A stretch of 64,000 bases of DNA from an uncultured Saprospiraceae bacterium (lineage in GTDB: Bacteria; Bacteroidota; Bacteroidia; Chitinophagales; Saprospiraceae), in the NCBI GenBank assembly GCA_938001865.1, contig CALLAW010000033.1, positions 1-64,000 on the forward strand, given 5' to 3'. Positions 28,969 to 37,843 of this stretch are shown here, one piece after another (the stretch's first letter is position 1; each line of letters opens with the position of its first letter). A program made the position numbers and the translations under genes. The notes under the pieces were generated by a model. It did not search any database. It saw only the letters and a list, made by a program, of their open reading frames with translations, and had not been told where the DNA came from.

Positions 28969-31932
28969 CTACTTGACGATTAGTTTATTAACTGATGCAG
29001 TAGTATTATCTAACTGTAAATTGACTAAGTAGAATCCTGCATCCAGTGCTGAGATATCTACAGAGTGTGTATTGAGACCTGCTTGTGTTGTACCAATAGA
29101 GACATTCTGGACCACCTTACCTGAGATATCTAAGATAGAGATATTCCCATTTGCAGATTTCTGGCTATCAAATTCTAGGACAAACTTATCGCTAGTTGGA
29201 TTAGGATAGATCTGAGCAGAATTCAACTTTGCATGATCAATCACATCAAGTATTTCAATTGGAGAACCAAAAGAAATCCAGTCGATGTGTACCTCTCCAG
29301 AGAATGCCCCGATACCCGGATTTAAGTACAAGAGGATATTCTGAAGTCGTTCGCCATCTACCGGACATGGTCCAGCTTCGCAAGCAGTACCACCAAATCC
29401 TCCATCACTATAATTATTAGTGAAGTCAAACTCGTAGACTGCAAAATCTTCAGTGAGTCCTTGAGTCAATCCAGCAAGTGATGTCAAGAAACTTTGATTA
29501 TCCTGTACATCAACTCTGAGCGGCAATCCATCCACAGTTGATCTTGCTTTGATGTAGAGCTTATTCTCGTTATTGACAGCATTCACAATTACTGAATCCA
29601 TTCCTTCATGCATTTCATAGACAATTGGGCTAAATGCTCCAGATGTACCGTCTCCTACTATTTTTAACTGACCCTCCTCTGCAAGCGTTACAAGTCCATC
29701 ATTATCTGAGATAAAATCTAATAGATTATCGTCCATTGAGTCAGCATAATCATCAATCCCTACAGGACCATTATCTACAACAGGAGTCTCATCTATTGGT
29801 CTGATAGTAGATATCCAATCTATGGTCATCGTACCTCCATATCCCCCAGTAGTTGGGTCAATATAGAAGAGCATATTCTGAACAGTCATCCCATCTACAT
29901 CACAAGGTCCCATATCACATGCTGTACCGCCATAACCACCGTCGGTATATGTCCCCGTGTAATCAAATTCTAGGATAGCATATTCTTCGTTTATCGTAGC
30001 AGTTGTTGCTGGTTCTGTAGTTACGAATCCATCAGCATCTACAAGATCGATACGTAGAGTTGAATTTGGTACGGTTGACTTTGCCTTGACATAAAGTTTG
30101 TTATTAGAGGTCATATCCACTGTTAGTGCTGATAAGTCTTCTGTATTGTGAGTGATATAATTAAATGCAGCAAATGCACCACCAGTACCATCTCCAGTCA
30201 GTATCAACTCTCCTCCTGTCTCTTCAACAGTAAATCCATCAACATCAGAAAACTGATCTTTGACATCATTATCAAACTGATCTTCATACCTCAATACATC
30301 TTCGCCAAGAGGAGCACCGAATGAGATATAGTCGATCTCTATGCATCCTGCAAACATTCCATCCGCTGGATTGGGATAGAGAAGTACTGTACTGATAGCA
30401 GTTGGATCCACTGGACAAGGGGCATCATCAGACTCACACGCTGTCCCTCCATATCCTGCATCGACATACTGTCCTGTAAAGTCAAGCTCCAATGTCGTAT
30501 AATCACTCTCGATCAGACGAGTGATCGATGGCAATGTAGTTGTAAATCCTGATGTGTCGATAAGATCTACTCTCAATAGTGTGTTAGCCGCGTCAGACTT
30601 AGCTCTTAGGTACACCTTATTGTTGCCACTGGCATCTACAAATGAGCCTTCGCCAGTACCCATATCGTGGATAGAGTATGCGATAGACGCAAATGGAGAA
30701 TCAAATCCAGATCCAGTGATTTTGAGATTTGAAGCATCAACTGAGAGTTCAAATGCTGCCGTAGTATTTACAAATTCACTGCTCTCTGAAAAGTGTTCGC
30801 CATAGACTAATAATCCTTCAGGGTTTTCTATTTCTTCCAATGCACTACCGATAGAGATATAATCAATCTCTACCTCACCAACAAATGCTCCAGCACCTGG
30901 ATTGATGAATACAATCATATTAGCTATCCTATCTCCGTCGACTGGACAAGGCGCTTGATCTGATGTACATCCTGTACCTCCGAATCCTAAGTCAGTATAC
31001 GTACCTGAAAAACTATACTCATAAGTCGTCCACTCATCTGTAATTGGCTTAGTAATACTTGCTCCAGTAGTTGCCATATCGTTGATATCTTGGAGATCAA
31101 GTCTGACTGTGGTCCCAGGTGTATTTGTTTTCATTCTGATAAACACCTTATCATTTCCTTCTGTAACAGGGACATCTATTGTGTCTAAAGTGGTTTGATT
31201 GTAGAACAACATATTTACTGGTTCCCAAAGTCCTCCAGTACCGTCACCAGTGATTACCCAATTAGAGTTAGATACTGAATTAACTAATCCTGTACCGGAT
31301 CCATTCATATACTCGAGTGCTACTCCATCATCAAAGTGGTCTTGCCATACGTCAGATTCTGGACCAACATTTGGCGCAGACCCTACCGCGATAAAGTCCA
31401 TTACGATCGATCCTCCAAAGGCACCTTGGCCCGGATTGACATAGAAGTTAAACTCTACAATCTGAGTTGGGTCAACTGGGCATGGTGCATCTGCTGACAT
31501 ACAGCTCGTACCGCCAAAGCCACCATCACTAAGGTTACCGTTGAAGTCAAACTCAAATACTGTATAATCGCTGACAAGTGTCTTCGTCAGTCCAGCTAAA
31601 GTGGTTGCGAATCCATCAGCATCCTTGACGTCCAACCTAAGTTGTGTACCAAGATTACTTGCTTTTGCCCTGAGAAAAATTTTATTATTCTCAGAGATAT
31701 CGATGGTAGCGACTGTACCATCATCATTATTTGGTGTCAATACGAATAATTCGAAGGCACCTGTGCTTCCGTCTCCTGTAATAGTCCATTCGCCGTCTTG
31801 TTCTGCGCTACTATATCCATTACCGAGGGCCACATTGTTTTCTATACCATCATCAAAGTTATCAATATAGACTTGACCCGAAAGTGGTCCAAGTATCATT
31901 AATAAGAGTAAAATTGTAAAGATGTGTTTCAT
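28969..31932 (-). CDS. Secreted protein of five tandem carbohydrate-binding-like modules with T9SS tail
   Basis: The 987-residue protein has a signal peptide (1-19). Five homologous modules of about 165 residues follow, at about 20-186, 194-364, 375-541, 546-710 and 724-892, and a T9SS sorting domain (IYPNPTSDK) covers 905-987. Each module begins with an F-D-aromatic stretch, has ITGDGTGGAF-like and NKLYVKAKS-like strands, a LRLDVKDADGF-like strand, a two-Cys signature GGTxC...PCPVD (GPCDVD in the fourth), and ends in IDWISFGSP-like sequence. The same module fronts the GH9 enzyme. No catalytic domain is present. From position between the glycan-binding lipoprotein and the xylanase, a polysaccharide-binding role at the cell surface is likely. 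I do not recognise the module as a named CBM family. Confidence 0.8.
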   Translation of the reverse strand: MKHIFTILLLLMILGPLSGQVYIDNFDDGIENNVALGNGYSSAEQDGEWTITGDGSTGAFELFVLTPNNDDGTVATIDISENNKIFLRAKASNLGTQLRLDVKDADGFATTLAGLTKTLVSDYTVFEFDFNGNLSDGGFGGTSCMSADAPCPVDPTQIVEFNFYVNPGQGAFGGSIVMDFIAVGSAPNVGPESDVWQDHFDDGVALEYMNGSGTGLVNSVSNSNWVITGDGTGGLWEPVNMLFYNQTTLDTIDVPVTEGNDKVFIRMKTNTPGTTVRLDLQDINDMATTGASITKPITDEWTTYEYSFSGTYTDLGFGGTGCTSDQAPCPVDGDRIANMIVFINPGAGAFVGEVEIDYISIGSALEEIENPEGLLVYGEHFSESSEFVNTTAAFELSVDASNLKITGSGFDSPFASIAYSIHDMGTGEGSFVDASGNNKVYLRAKSDAANTLLRVDLIDTSGFTTTLPSITRLIESDYTTLELDFTGQYVDAGYGGTACESDDAPCPVDPTAISTVLLYPNPADGMFAGCIEIDYISFGAPLGEDVLRYEDQFDNDVKDQFSDVDGFTVEETGGELILTGDGTGGAFAAFNYITHNTEDLSALTVDMTSNNKLYVKAKSTVPNSTLRIDLVDADGFVTTEPATTATINEEYAILEFDYTGTYTDGGYGGTACDMGPCDVDGMTVQNMLFYIDPTTGGYGGTMTIDWISTIRPIDETPVVDNGPVGIDDYADSMDDNLLDFISDNDGLVTLAEEGQLKIVGDGTSGAFSPIVYEMHEGMDSVIVNAVNNENKLYIKARSTVDGLPLRVDVQDNQSFLTSLAGLTQGLTEDFAVYEFDFTNNYSDGGFGGTACEAGPCPVDGERLQNILLYLNPGIGAFSGEVHIDWISFGSPIEILDVIDHAKLNSAQIYPNPTSDKFVLEFDSQKSANGNISILDISGKVVQNVSIGTTQAGLNTHSVDISALDAGFYLVNLQLDNTTASVNKLIVK
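29257..31875 (-). repeat. Five-fold tandem repeat of the GGTxC-PCPVD module
   Basis: The repeat is internal to the binding-like gene and has a period of about 520-540 bases. It is visible at protein level through the recurring GGTxC...PCPVD and IDxIS motifs. Divergence between copies suggests old duplication; modules 4 and 5 share a shortened Cys signature (CDMGPC, CEAGPC). Confidence 0.85.
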
Positions 31933-31947
31933 AATAGTAAAATTTAA

Positions 31948-33057
31948 TTATTGGATTTGTATGAATTTTAGATTATCAATGTTGACTTCCATTTTTTGAC
32001 TTGAACTGAGTTCATTAAATAAGTGCAACTTGATTGTTCTTAATTTTTGTGGATCTGGTGTTGCTCCATTGATATCGGAGAATCTATTGAGTGGAATACT
32101 TACATTATTCCATCCTGACCAGTTAACAGCGACCGTCTCAGTAAAGTCATTCGTCGATCCGTCTCGTTCGGCTAGAATCAGGATGAGGTGAGTATCGTCT
32201 TGACCGTTACTATTAATATCCAACTGCAAGAATGTGTTATTGATATCAGAAGAGATCTCAAATGTATTGAACACATCTACATCTCCCGAGTTGGACTCAG
32301 CACCTCCTACCCATGACGACCCTTGGTCAGTACCGGAGAGTTTCAAAAAATTCCCATCTATCGGGTCTGGAGACTCATTATTCACTGCATTGGAGGCATT
32401 CTGATCTATACCTCCGTAGAAGAGCCACTTATCGGTCTCTGATCTGACCCCATTACCATCGAAGTCATTGACTAACAACTCTTGAGTAGAAAAGAATAAT
32501 TCTGGAGTCAAAGAGAATCCACCATTTGCTTTTACTTTGATCCTTCCTTTCTGCACATTTGGCGGGACCACCACTACTAATGAGTCTTCCTGATGATATA
32601 CGATATCACCTGGGATAGAATCAAAGAATAGTACCTCAAGGGGTTCAAAGAAGTTTTTTCCTGTAATCCAGACATGCTCTCCTTCATTACCAAACTTAGG
32701 ACCGAAATCAAATACAGAAGGCGCATCTAAGGTGACCCTAAATGGAATTTCGACCTGCCCATGCTCAGATTCTATTTTGATCATATTGTCTCCAACGATT
32801 GCATCATTTGGCACTCGGAATAAGAGGACATCTTCCTTCCCAAATGACGGATTGAAATCAGCGGCTACCTCTTCATCGAAATCAATCGCAACAAGATCAA
32901 CGAAGTTTTGACCATGGACTGTAATCAAGGTCTGAGCAGGTCCTGTTTCTGGACCGTACATGTCGACGGCTGGAGCTCCTACCCTAGTACAAGAGCCTAA
33001 GCCTATGATGATGAGTACAGCTAGACCTAACTGAGTTATTGTAGTTATTACTTTCAT
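31948..33057 (-). CDS. IPT/TIG-domain glycan-binding surface lipoprotein
   Basis: I start at the ATG at 33057 (MKVITTITQLG), one base after the stop of susD. It gives a lipoprotein signal with lipobox LGSC at residues 20-23. The longer frame starting inside susD adds 32 residues of no signal character. The 369-residue protein has two IPT/TIG immunoglobulin-like domains (GPETGPAQTLITVHGQNF and GPKFGNEGEHVWITGKNFF). A C-terminal beta-rich domain follows (DFDGNG, WVGGAES, NVSIPLNRF). This architecture is typical of surface glycan-binding proteins encoded after susCD in polysaccharide utilisation loci. Binding of xylan at the outer surface is inferred from the locus. Confidence 0.85.
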   Translation of the reverse strand: MKVITTITQLGLAVLIIIGLGSCTRVGAPAVDMYGPETGPAQTLITVHGQNFVDLVAIDFDEEVAADFNPSFGKEDVLLFRVPNDAIVGDNMIKIESEHGQVEIPFRVTLDAPSVFDFGPKFGNEGEHVWITGKNFFEPLEVLFFDSIPGDIVYHQEDSLVVVVPPNVQKGRIKVKANGGFSLTPELFFSTQELLVNDFDGNGVRSETDKWLFYGGIDQNASNAVNNESPDPIDGNFLKLSGTDQGSSWVGGAESNSGDVDVFNTFEISSDINNTFLQLDINSNGQDDTHLILILAERDGSTNDFTETVAVNWSGWNNVSIPLNRFSDINGATPDPQKLRTIKLHLFNELSSSQKMEVNIDNLKFIQIQ

Positions 33058-33058
33058 A

Positions 33059-34540
33059 TTAATAGCCAACATTTTGAGTGAGATTAGGATTGATTGATAT
33101 CTCCGCTGCTGGTATTGGGAAGAGCACACTATGGTCTTGGAATTGCTTTCCATGGACCTGCATGATTTCTTTGACTTTGCCAGACCTCAGTAAATCAAAC
33201 CATCTCTGATTTTCGAATGCAAACTCTGCTCTTCGTTCGTCAAATAGCATATCGATAGTGACATTACCTACTTCAGAAAGACCAGCTCGAGTCCTTACTG
33301 CATTGAAAGATTCTATAACATCTGGTGTGACTGATATCCCGCCACTCAACCTACATGAAGCCTCTACCAATGTCAGCAGCACATCGGCATATCTGATTGC
33401 ATGTTGGTTCTGTGGAGTACTCATAAAGCAGACATCTGGACCACCACCTATGACATATTTCTTGATATTTGATTGCCCTCTTGATGCTCCAGTTGCAGGA
33501 TAGATATATCCACCAGTCTCTGCATTAATCATTGGATACTCATCACCAGGGGTCATGATAGTATGATATTTCCTTAGGTCATCATTAGAGTAGACGTCTA
33601 ATATGGTAGTTGTAGGATTATCTATCGAGGGAGCTGTGGGGATTTGAGAGCCCCATCCATCAGTATTGCCTGTGATCGCTTGACCCCATGGCGCAAAGAA
33701 TGCTTGCAGAGCATTCCCAGTGTTACCAGGACCGCAACCCACATATTGGATTTGCCAGATAGACTCACTATTATTATCACTCTTATCTCTCAGCCAATTG
33801 TTAGCAAAGTCTTGCTCAAGACTGTAGAGTCCAGAGGCAATCACATTTCTACATAGCTCCATACTCTCGTCATATCTGCCAATTGTAACAAACACCTTAG
33901 CAAGAATCGCATTAGCGGCGTGACTTGTCACTCTTCCGTTCTCCGACGCAGCCCTTGTTAGAGGCAACCATATTATTGCTTTCTGCAAGTCGTCTATGAT
34001 GAAATCGTAGACCTCATCTACAGAGTTACGAGGAACATTGAGATCACTAGAGATTGTCGGTACTTCATCTATGATAGGTACTGCTCCAAATATCCTTACC
34101 AAGTCAAAGTAGGCATAAGCACGTAGGAATCTTGCTTCACCTAGGATGGCATTTTTTTGATCTTCGTCCATGTCTATTGGTGAGACAAATGTGAGTATCT
34201 GATTGGTTAATGTGACGAGCCTGTAATGTTCGGTCCAGTACTCAAGTACTGGTACATTATCTGCACTTGTCGTAAAGTTATCTATTGGAGAGAAATCAGG
34301 ATCGTTACCACCTGGTGTCGTATTATCCGATGGTATTTCTTCGATCATCCAAGACTTTCCTTTCCAATTGATCGCTTGGATGGCACTATACATAGACTTA
34401 GCAGCAAGGTCTGCTTCCTCAGCATTGGTATAGAATGTCGCAGTAGATATTTCATCCAAGGGTTGACGATCCAAAAAATCGCTACATCCAAGTGATAAGA
34501 TGACTATTCCAAAGAGTGGTAATAAATATATTTTTTTCAT
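33059..34540 (-). CDS. susD-like: SusD/RagB family glycan-binding lipoprotein
   Basis: The 493-residue protein has a lipoprotein signal (ILSLGC) followed by SDFLDRQPLDEIS, the usual SusD N-terminus. Helical TPR-like segments follow (ARFLRAYAYFDLVRIFG, NAILAKVFVTIGRYDESM), and the C-terminal RRAEFAFENQRWFDLLRSG block is nearly diagnostic of the family. SusD proteins cap the SusC barrel and deliver oligosaccharides to it. It lies 10 bases after susC and 1 base before the IPT lipoprotein gene. Confidence 0.96.
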   Translation of the reverse strand: MKKIYLLPLFGIVILSLGCSDFLDRQPLDEISTATFYTNAEEADLAAKSMYSAIQAINWKGKSWMIEEIPSDNTTPGGNDPDFSPIDNFTTSADNVPVLEYWTEHYRLVTLTNQILTFVSPIDMDEDQKNAILGEARFLRAYAYFDLVRIFGAVPIIDEVPTISSDLNVPRNSVDEVYDFIIDDLQKAIIWLPLTRAASENGRVTSHAANAILAKVFVTIGRYDESMELCRNVIASGLYSLEQDFANNWLRDKSDNNSESIWQIQYVGCGPGNTGNALQAFFAPWGQAITGNTDGWGSQIPTAPSIDNPTTTILDVYSNDDLRKYHTIMTPGDEYPMINAETGGYIYPATGASRGQSNIKKYVIGGGPDVCFMSTPQNQHAIRYADVLLTLVEASCRLSGGISVTPDVIESFNAVRTRAGLSEVGNVTIDMLFDERRAEFAFENQRWFDLLRSGKVKEIMQVHGKQFQDHSVLFPIPAAEISINPNLTQNVGY

Positions 34541-34550
34541 CGCGGTTACT

Positions 34551-37500
34551 TTAAAAGTTCACATTAGCACCTAGAGTAAATGATCTTGCAATCGGGAATC
34601 GACCGTTATCTACTCCATTAATGAGAGGATTTTGATTGAATGAGCCGATCTCTGGGTCATAACCAGAATAGCCAGTGACAGTCCACAGATTCTGCCCACT
34701 GATATAGAATCTTAGACTCCCTATCCTTATCTTATCTGACAAGGTAGAAGGCAAGGAGTAGCCTAGAGAAATATTCTGTAATCGGATAAAACTTCCTGAT
34801 TCCACAAATCTATCTGATACTCTTCTATTGATATTCGGATCTATTCCAGTTGCTCTTGGTTGTGTGCCATCAGGATGGGTTGGCTGCCATCTGTCTTGGA
34901 CGACGATAGATTGATTATGCCAAGCTCCAGTACCAGCAATATCACGCTTGAGCATGTTGTAGACTTCATTCCCAAATACTCCTCTAAAGAATACTGAAAA
35001 ATCCCAATTCCCTACATTGACGTCATTGATCATATTGACTGTATAGTCAGGATGAGGACTTCCGATATAAGTTCTGTCTTCGTCATCGATAACGCCGTCT
35101 TCATTCAGATCGGCGAAGATCAGGTCACCAGCTCTAGTCCCTGCTTCTTGGAATGCATGACTAGCGACTTGATCAGCATCTCTGAAGATGCCAATTACCT
35201 TATGGCCAAAATACTGACCGATAGGCCTCCCCTCCTCTGTCCGTGTTATTGGTTGGCCTTGGATCACACCTGAGATAAATCCATTTTCACCAAGATCAAT
35301 TACTTCATTTCTATTGATCGATAGGTTTGCGGAAGTCTTCCAGACGAGTTTACCTACAGTGTTACGTGTATTTACCGATAGTTCGATTCCAGTATTCTTA
35401 ATTTCTCCAATATTTACGAATGGAGGAGCTAGACTTCCAGCTGTTGCAGGTAAGATAGACTCTAATAGCATATCACTAGAAGTTTTTTGGTAGGCATCTA
35501 TGACTACTTCGACTCTATTATCCCAGAGTCCAAGATCCAATCCTACATTGGATTGGATAGAGCTTTCCCACTTGACTCCTGGATTAGCAATGTTAGCTGG
35601 AGCAAATGCTGTAGTACGGATATCTCCTACTACCACGTCTGTTGGACGTAACTTACTTAAGAATGAGTAAAGTCCTATCTCTTGATTCCCTACTGCACCA
35701 TATCCAAGACGCAACTTAAGGTTGTATATCGAACTGATATTCTTGATAAATTGCTCATTGGACAACCTCCAAGCAAATGCAACAGATGGGAAGTATCCAA
35801 ACTTATTCTCAGGTCCAAATCTTGATGATCCATCTGCTCTGAAGGTAGCAGTCAGGAGATATCTCTCGTCAAAGTTATAATTCAATCTTCCGAAGTAAGA
35901 GAGCAAAGCCCAATGTCCAGCTCCACCTTCGACATTCTGAGTCGCTGCGTCACCCAGTACGAGCTCACTCAAGTTGTTAGTTGGGAGGTTCTCCCTTACG
36001 GCAAATAACCAATTGTAAGTCCCTTCCTGAGCTTCGAATCCTGATAAGAGTACAAATTTATTGCGAGGATTGATTGCATGATTAAGCGTGAGTAGGTGCT
36101 TGTTATTCCAGTACGTTGTATTCCCTGGATTCCTAGTCACTTTTGAGTTTTTACTTTGAGTCCCTCGATCAAATGAAGGTTCAAATCTATCATGATTAGA
36201 GTAGAGTAAGTCTGTTGCAAACTCTGTCCGATACTTCAACCAAGGTGTAATATCGACCTCACTGTAGAGACTTCCTAGCAATCTGAACTTTGCATTGACA
36301 TCTTCGATCTCTATGGCATTAGCCAGTGGATTGTCAAATGTCAGTACGATATTCTCTCCTGTAGGCGCTACCCCAAAACTCCCATCTAGAGTCCTATCTG
36401 GTACGATTGGTGGCGTCAGTAATGCTGTATAGATGACACCTTTATCATTGTCATTAAATACAATATTCTCTCTTGTCTTCGCAGTGAGGATATTCATTCC
36501 CACTCTGAATTTTCCGATATTTTGATTGATATTGAGCTTGGCCGAATATCTTTTGAAATTAGACCCTTGCACGATTCCATCCTTATTATGTGCTCCTATT
36601 GAGGCAGAAAACCGAGTATCCTTATTCCCACCAGAGACTGATACTTGATGATTCTGCATACCGGCATTGCGAAAGATCACATCTTGCCAGTCAGTACCTT
36701 TACCTAGTAATTCTGGATTTTCAAATTCTTCGATACTCCCCACTTCGACTTCAGAGATATATTGGGCATAGTTAGAGAGATCCATCATTGGTATCTTCCT
36801 ATAGAGACTTTGACTACCAGTATAGAAGTCATAAGAGACTTTGGTCTTCCCTGCTGTACCTGTTTTGGTGGTGATGATTACGACTCCGTTAGCTGCTCTC
36901 GATCCATAGATTGCTGAGGCAGATGCATCCTTTAATATTTCGATTGACTCGATATCATTAGGATTGATGGTAGTAAGGGCATTACTATTCTGTCCTTGAC
37001 CGTCTCTGAGGTTAGATGACCCTGCATTATCACTAGAGATCGGGATACCATCTACGACATAGAGTGGCTCAGTCGATAGTGTCGATCCAGAACCTCTAAT
37101 CTGTATCGACATCGCTCCACCTGGAGATCCACTGTTCTGAGTGATATATACACCAGCACTTCTTCCTTGCAATGCTTGCTCCAACCCAGTAGAGGGGAGT
37201 TGCTTCAACTCTTTGACTCCGATACTTGATATTGCTCCTGTGAGATCGCTTTTTTTCTGCGAACCGTATCCAATCACTACTACCTCTTCTAATACTTTGG
37301 CATCCGATCCTAAGTAGATCGTCATCTCAGTATTAGTGGCTGCTACTTGTTTATCTGTATATCCTATATAACTGATAAGGAGTGTTGCTCCAGTTGTGAT
37401 TGTAAATTCGAACTGACCATCTATATCAGTGATCGTTCCATTGTCAGTGTCTAACTCTAAGACACTTGCTCCGATGAGAGGCTCACTACTTTCTTGATCA

Positions 37501-37640
37501 AGTATGACCCCTTTGACATTTATTGTATTCTGACCATTAGATTGCTCTTGAGAGTAAGAGTTCAGAGTAAAAGATAGAGCCACTATTAACAATAGACACT
37601 TTCTTAAGAATACTTGATTAGACATTCTCATTGATATCAC
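34551..37640 (-). CDS. susC-like: SusC/RagA family TonB-dependent outer-membrane transporter
   Basis: The 1029-residue protein has a signal peptide (to about residue 31), a carboxypeptidase-D-like N-terminal extension (VKGVILDQESSEPLIGASV), a TonB-box-like VVIGYGSQKKSDLTGAISS segment and a plug with PLYVVDGIPI. A large barrel follows, ending in the usual ARSFTLGANVNF. SusC proteins import oligosaccharides across the outer membrane using TonB energy, with SusD as lid. It is the first gene of the ten-gene xylan locus and has a -7 box and direct repeats upstream. No N-terminal STN signalling domain is present, so control through an ECF sigma/anti-sigma pair is less likely. Confidence 0.96.
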   Translation of the reverse strand: MISMRMSNQVFLRKCLLLIVALSFTLNSYSQEQSNGQNTINVKGVILDQESSEPLIGASVLELDTDNGTITDIDGQFEFTITTGATLLISYIGYTDKQVAATNTEMTIYLGSDAKVLEEVVVIGYGSQKKSDLTGAISSIGVKELKQLPSTGLEQALQGRSAGVYITQNSGSPGGAMSIQIRGSGSTLSTEPLYVVDGIPISSDNAGSSNLRDGQGQNSNALTTINPNDIESIEILKDASASAIYGSRAANGVVIITTKTGTAGKTKVSYDFYTGSQSLYRKIPMMDLSNYAQYISEVEVGSIEEFENPELLGKGTDWQDVIFRNAGMQNHQVSVSGGNKDTRFSASIGAHNKDGIVQGSNFKRYSAKLNINQNIGKFRVGMNILTAKTRENIVFNDNDKGVIYTALLTPPIVPDRTLDGSFGVAPTGENIVLTFDNPLANAIEIEDVNAKFRLLGSLYSEVDITPWLKYRTEFATDLLYSNHDRFEPSFDRGTQSKNSKVTRNPGNTTYWNNKHLLTLNHAINPRNKFVLLSGFEAQEGTYNWLFAVRENLPTNNLSELVLGDAATQNVEGGAGHWALLSYFGRLNYNFDERYLLTATFRADGSSRFGPENKFGYFPSVAFAWRLSNEQFIKNISSIYNLKLRLGYGAVGNQEIGLYSFLSKLRPTDVVVGDIRTTAFAPANIANPGVKWESSIQSNVGLDLGLWDNRVEVVIDAYQKTSSDMLLESILPATAGSLAPPFVNIGEIKNTGIELSVNTRNTVGKLVWKTSANLSINRNEVIDLGENGFISGVIQGQPITRTEEGRPIGQYFGHKVIGIFRDADQVASHAFQEAGTRAGDLIFADLNEDGVIDDEDRTYIGSPHPDYTVNMINDVNVGNWDFSVFFRGVFGNEVYNMLKRDIAGTGAWHNQSIVVQDRWQPTHPDGTQPRATGIDPNINRRVSDRFVESGSFIRLQNISLGYSLPSTLSDKIRIGSLRFYISGQNLWTVTGYSGYDPEIGSFNQNPLINGVDNGRFPIARSFTLGANVNF

Positions 37641-37683
37641 AGGTTGAGTATAAATACACTTAAATTAATCCTCTTTCAAAACA

Positions 37684-37705
37684 AAAGTTGGTGTATGTCA
37701 ACTTT
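37684..37705. promoter_or_regulatory. Inverted repeat in the susC leader
   Basis: AAAGTTG (37684-37690) and CAACTTT (37699-37705) form a perfect 7-bp inverted repeat around an 8-base centre, just downstream of the -7 box. It could be an operator or an RNA hairpin in the leader. There is no T tract, so it is not a terminator. Confidence 0.3.
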
Positions 37706-37711
37706 ATTTAT

Positions 37712-37719
37712 CAAAAATA
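37712..37719 (-). promoter_or_regulatory. Putative -7 box of the xylan operon (TATTTTTG)
   Basis: TATTTTTG on the minus strand matches the Bacteroidota -7 consensus TAnnTTTG and lies 71 bases before the susC ATG. A TTTG is present upstream (37745-37748) but 25 bases away, longer than the usual 19-21. The weak -33 spacing is compatible with a promoter needing an activator. Confidence 0.45.
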
Positions 37720-37778
37720 GTGTAAAAAGGTCTGCTGGACGATTCAAATGGCTCAGAAAATTCCCGACAATTACACTT

Positions 37779-37814
37779 CGTCAAACATACGTCAATACTT
37801 CGACTTCACGTCAA
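37779..37814 (-). promoter_or_regulatory. Three direct TTGACG repeats upstream of the xylan operon
   Basis: On the plus strand CGTCAA occurs at 37779-37784, 37790-37795 and 37809-37814; on the coding strand these are TTGACG. The last two share the longer core ACGTCAAT. Spacings are 11 and 19 bases, and the cluster lies 60-95 bases upstream of the -7 box, a usual place for activator binding. Which protein binds, if any, is unknown; the kinase-HTH fusion in the operon is one candidate. Confidence 0.4.
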
Positions 37815-37843
37815 TGATTGCAACTCTCTGATATTTATTGATT

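Noticed and set aside
29257-31875. Repeated DNA in the binding-protein gene as a possible CRISPR-like array
   Set aside because: The period is about 530 bases, the copies are diverged and encode protein modules; there are no short identical repeats or unique spacers anywhere in the window.
33058-33153. Longer start of the IPT lipoprotein overlapping susD
   Set aside because: The extra 32 residues are polar and would hide the lipobox; the ATG at 33057, one base after the susD stop, gives a proper lipoprotein signal.
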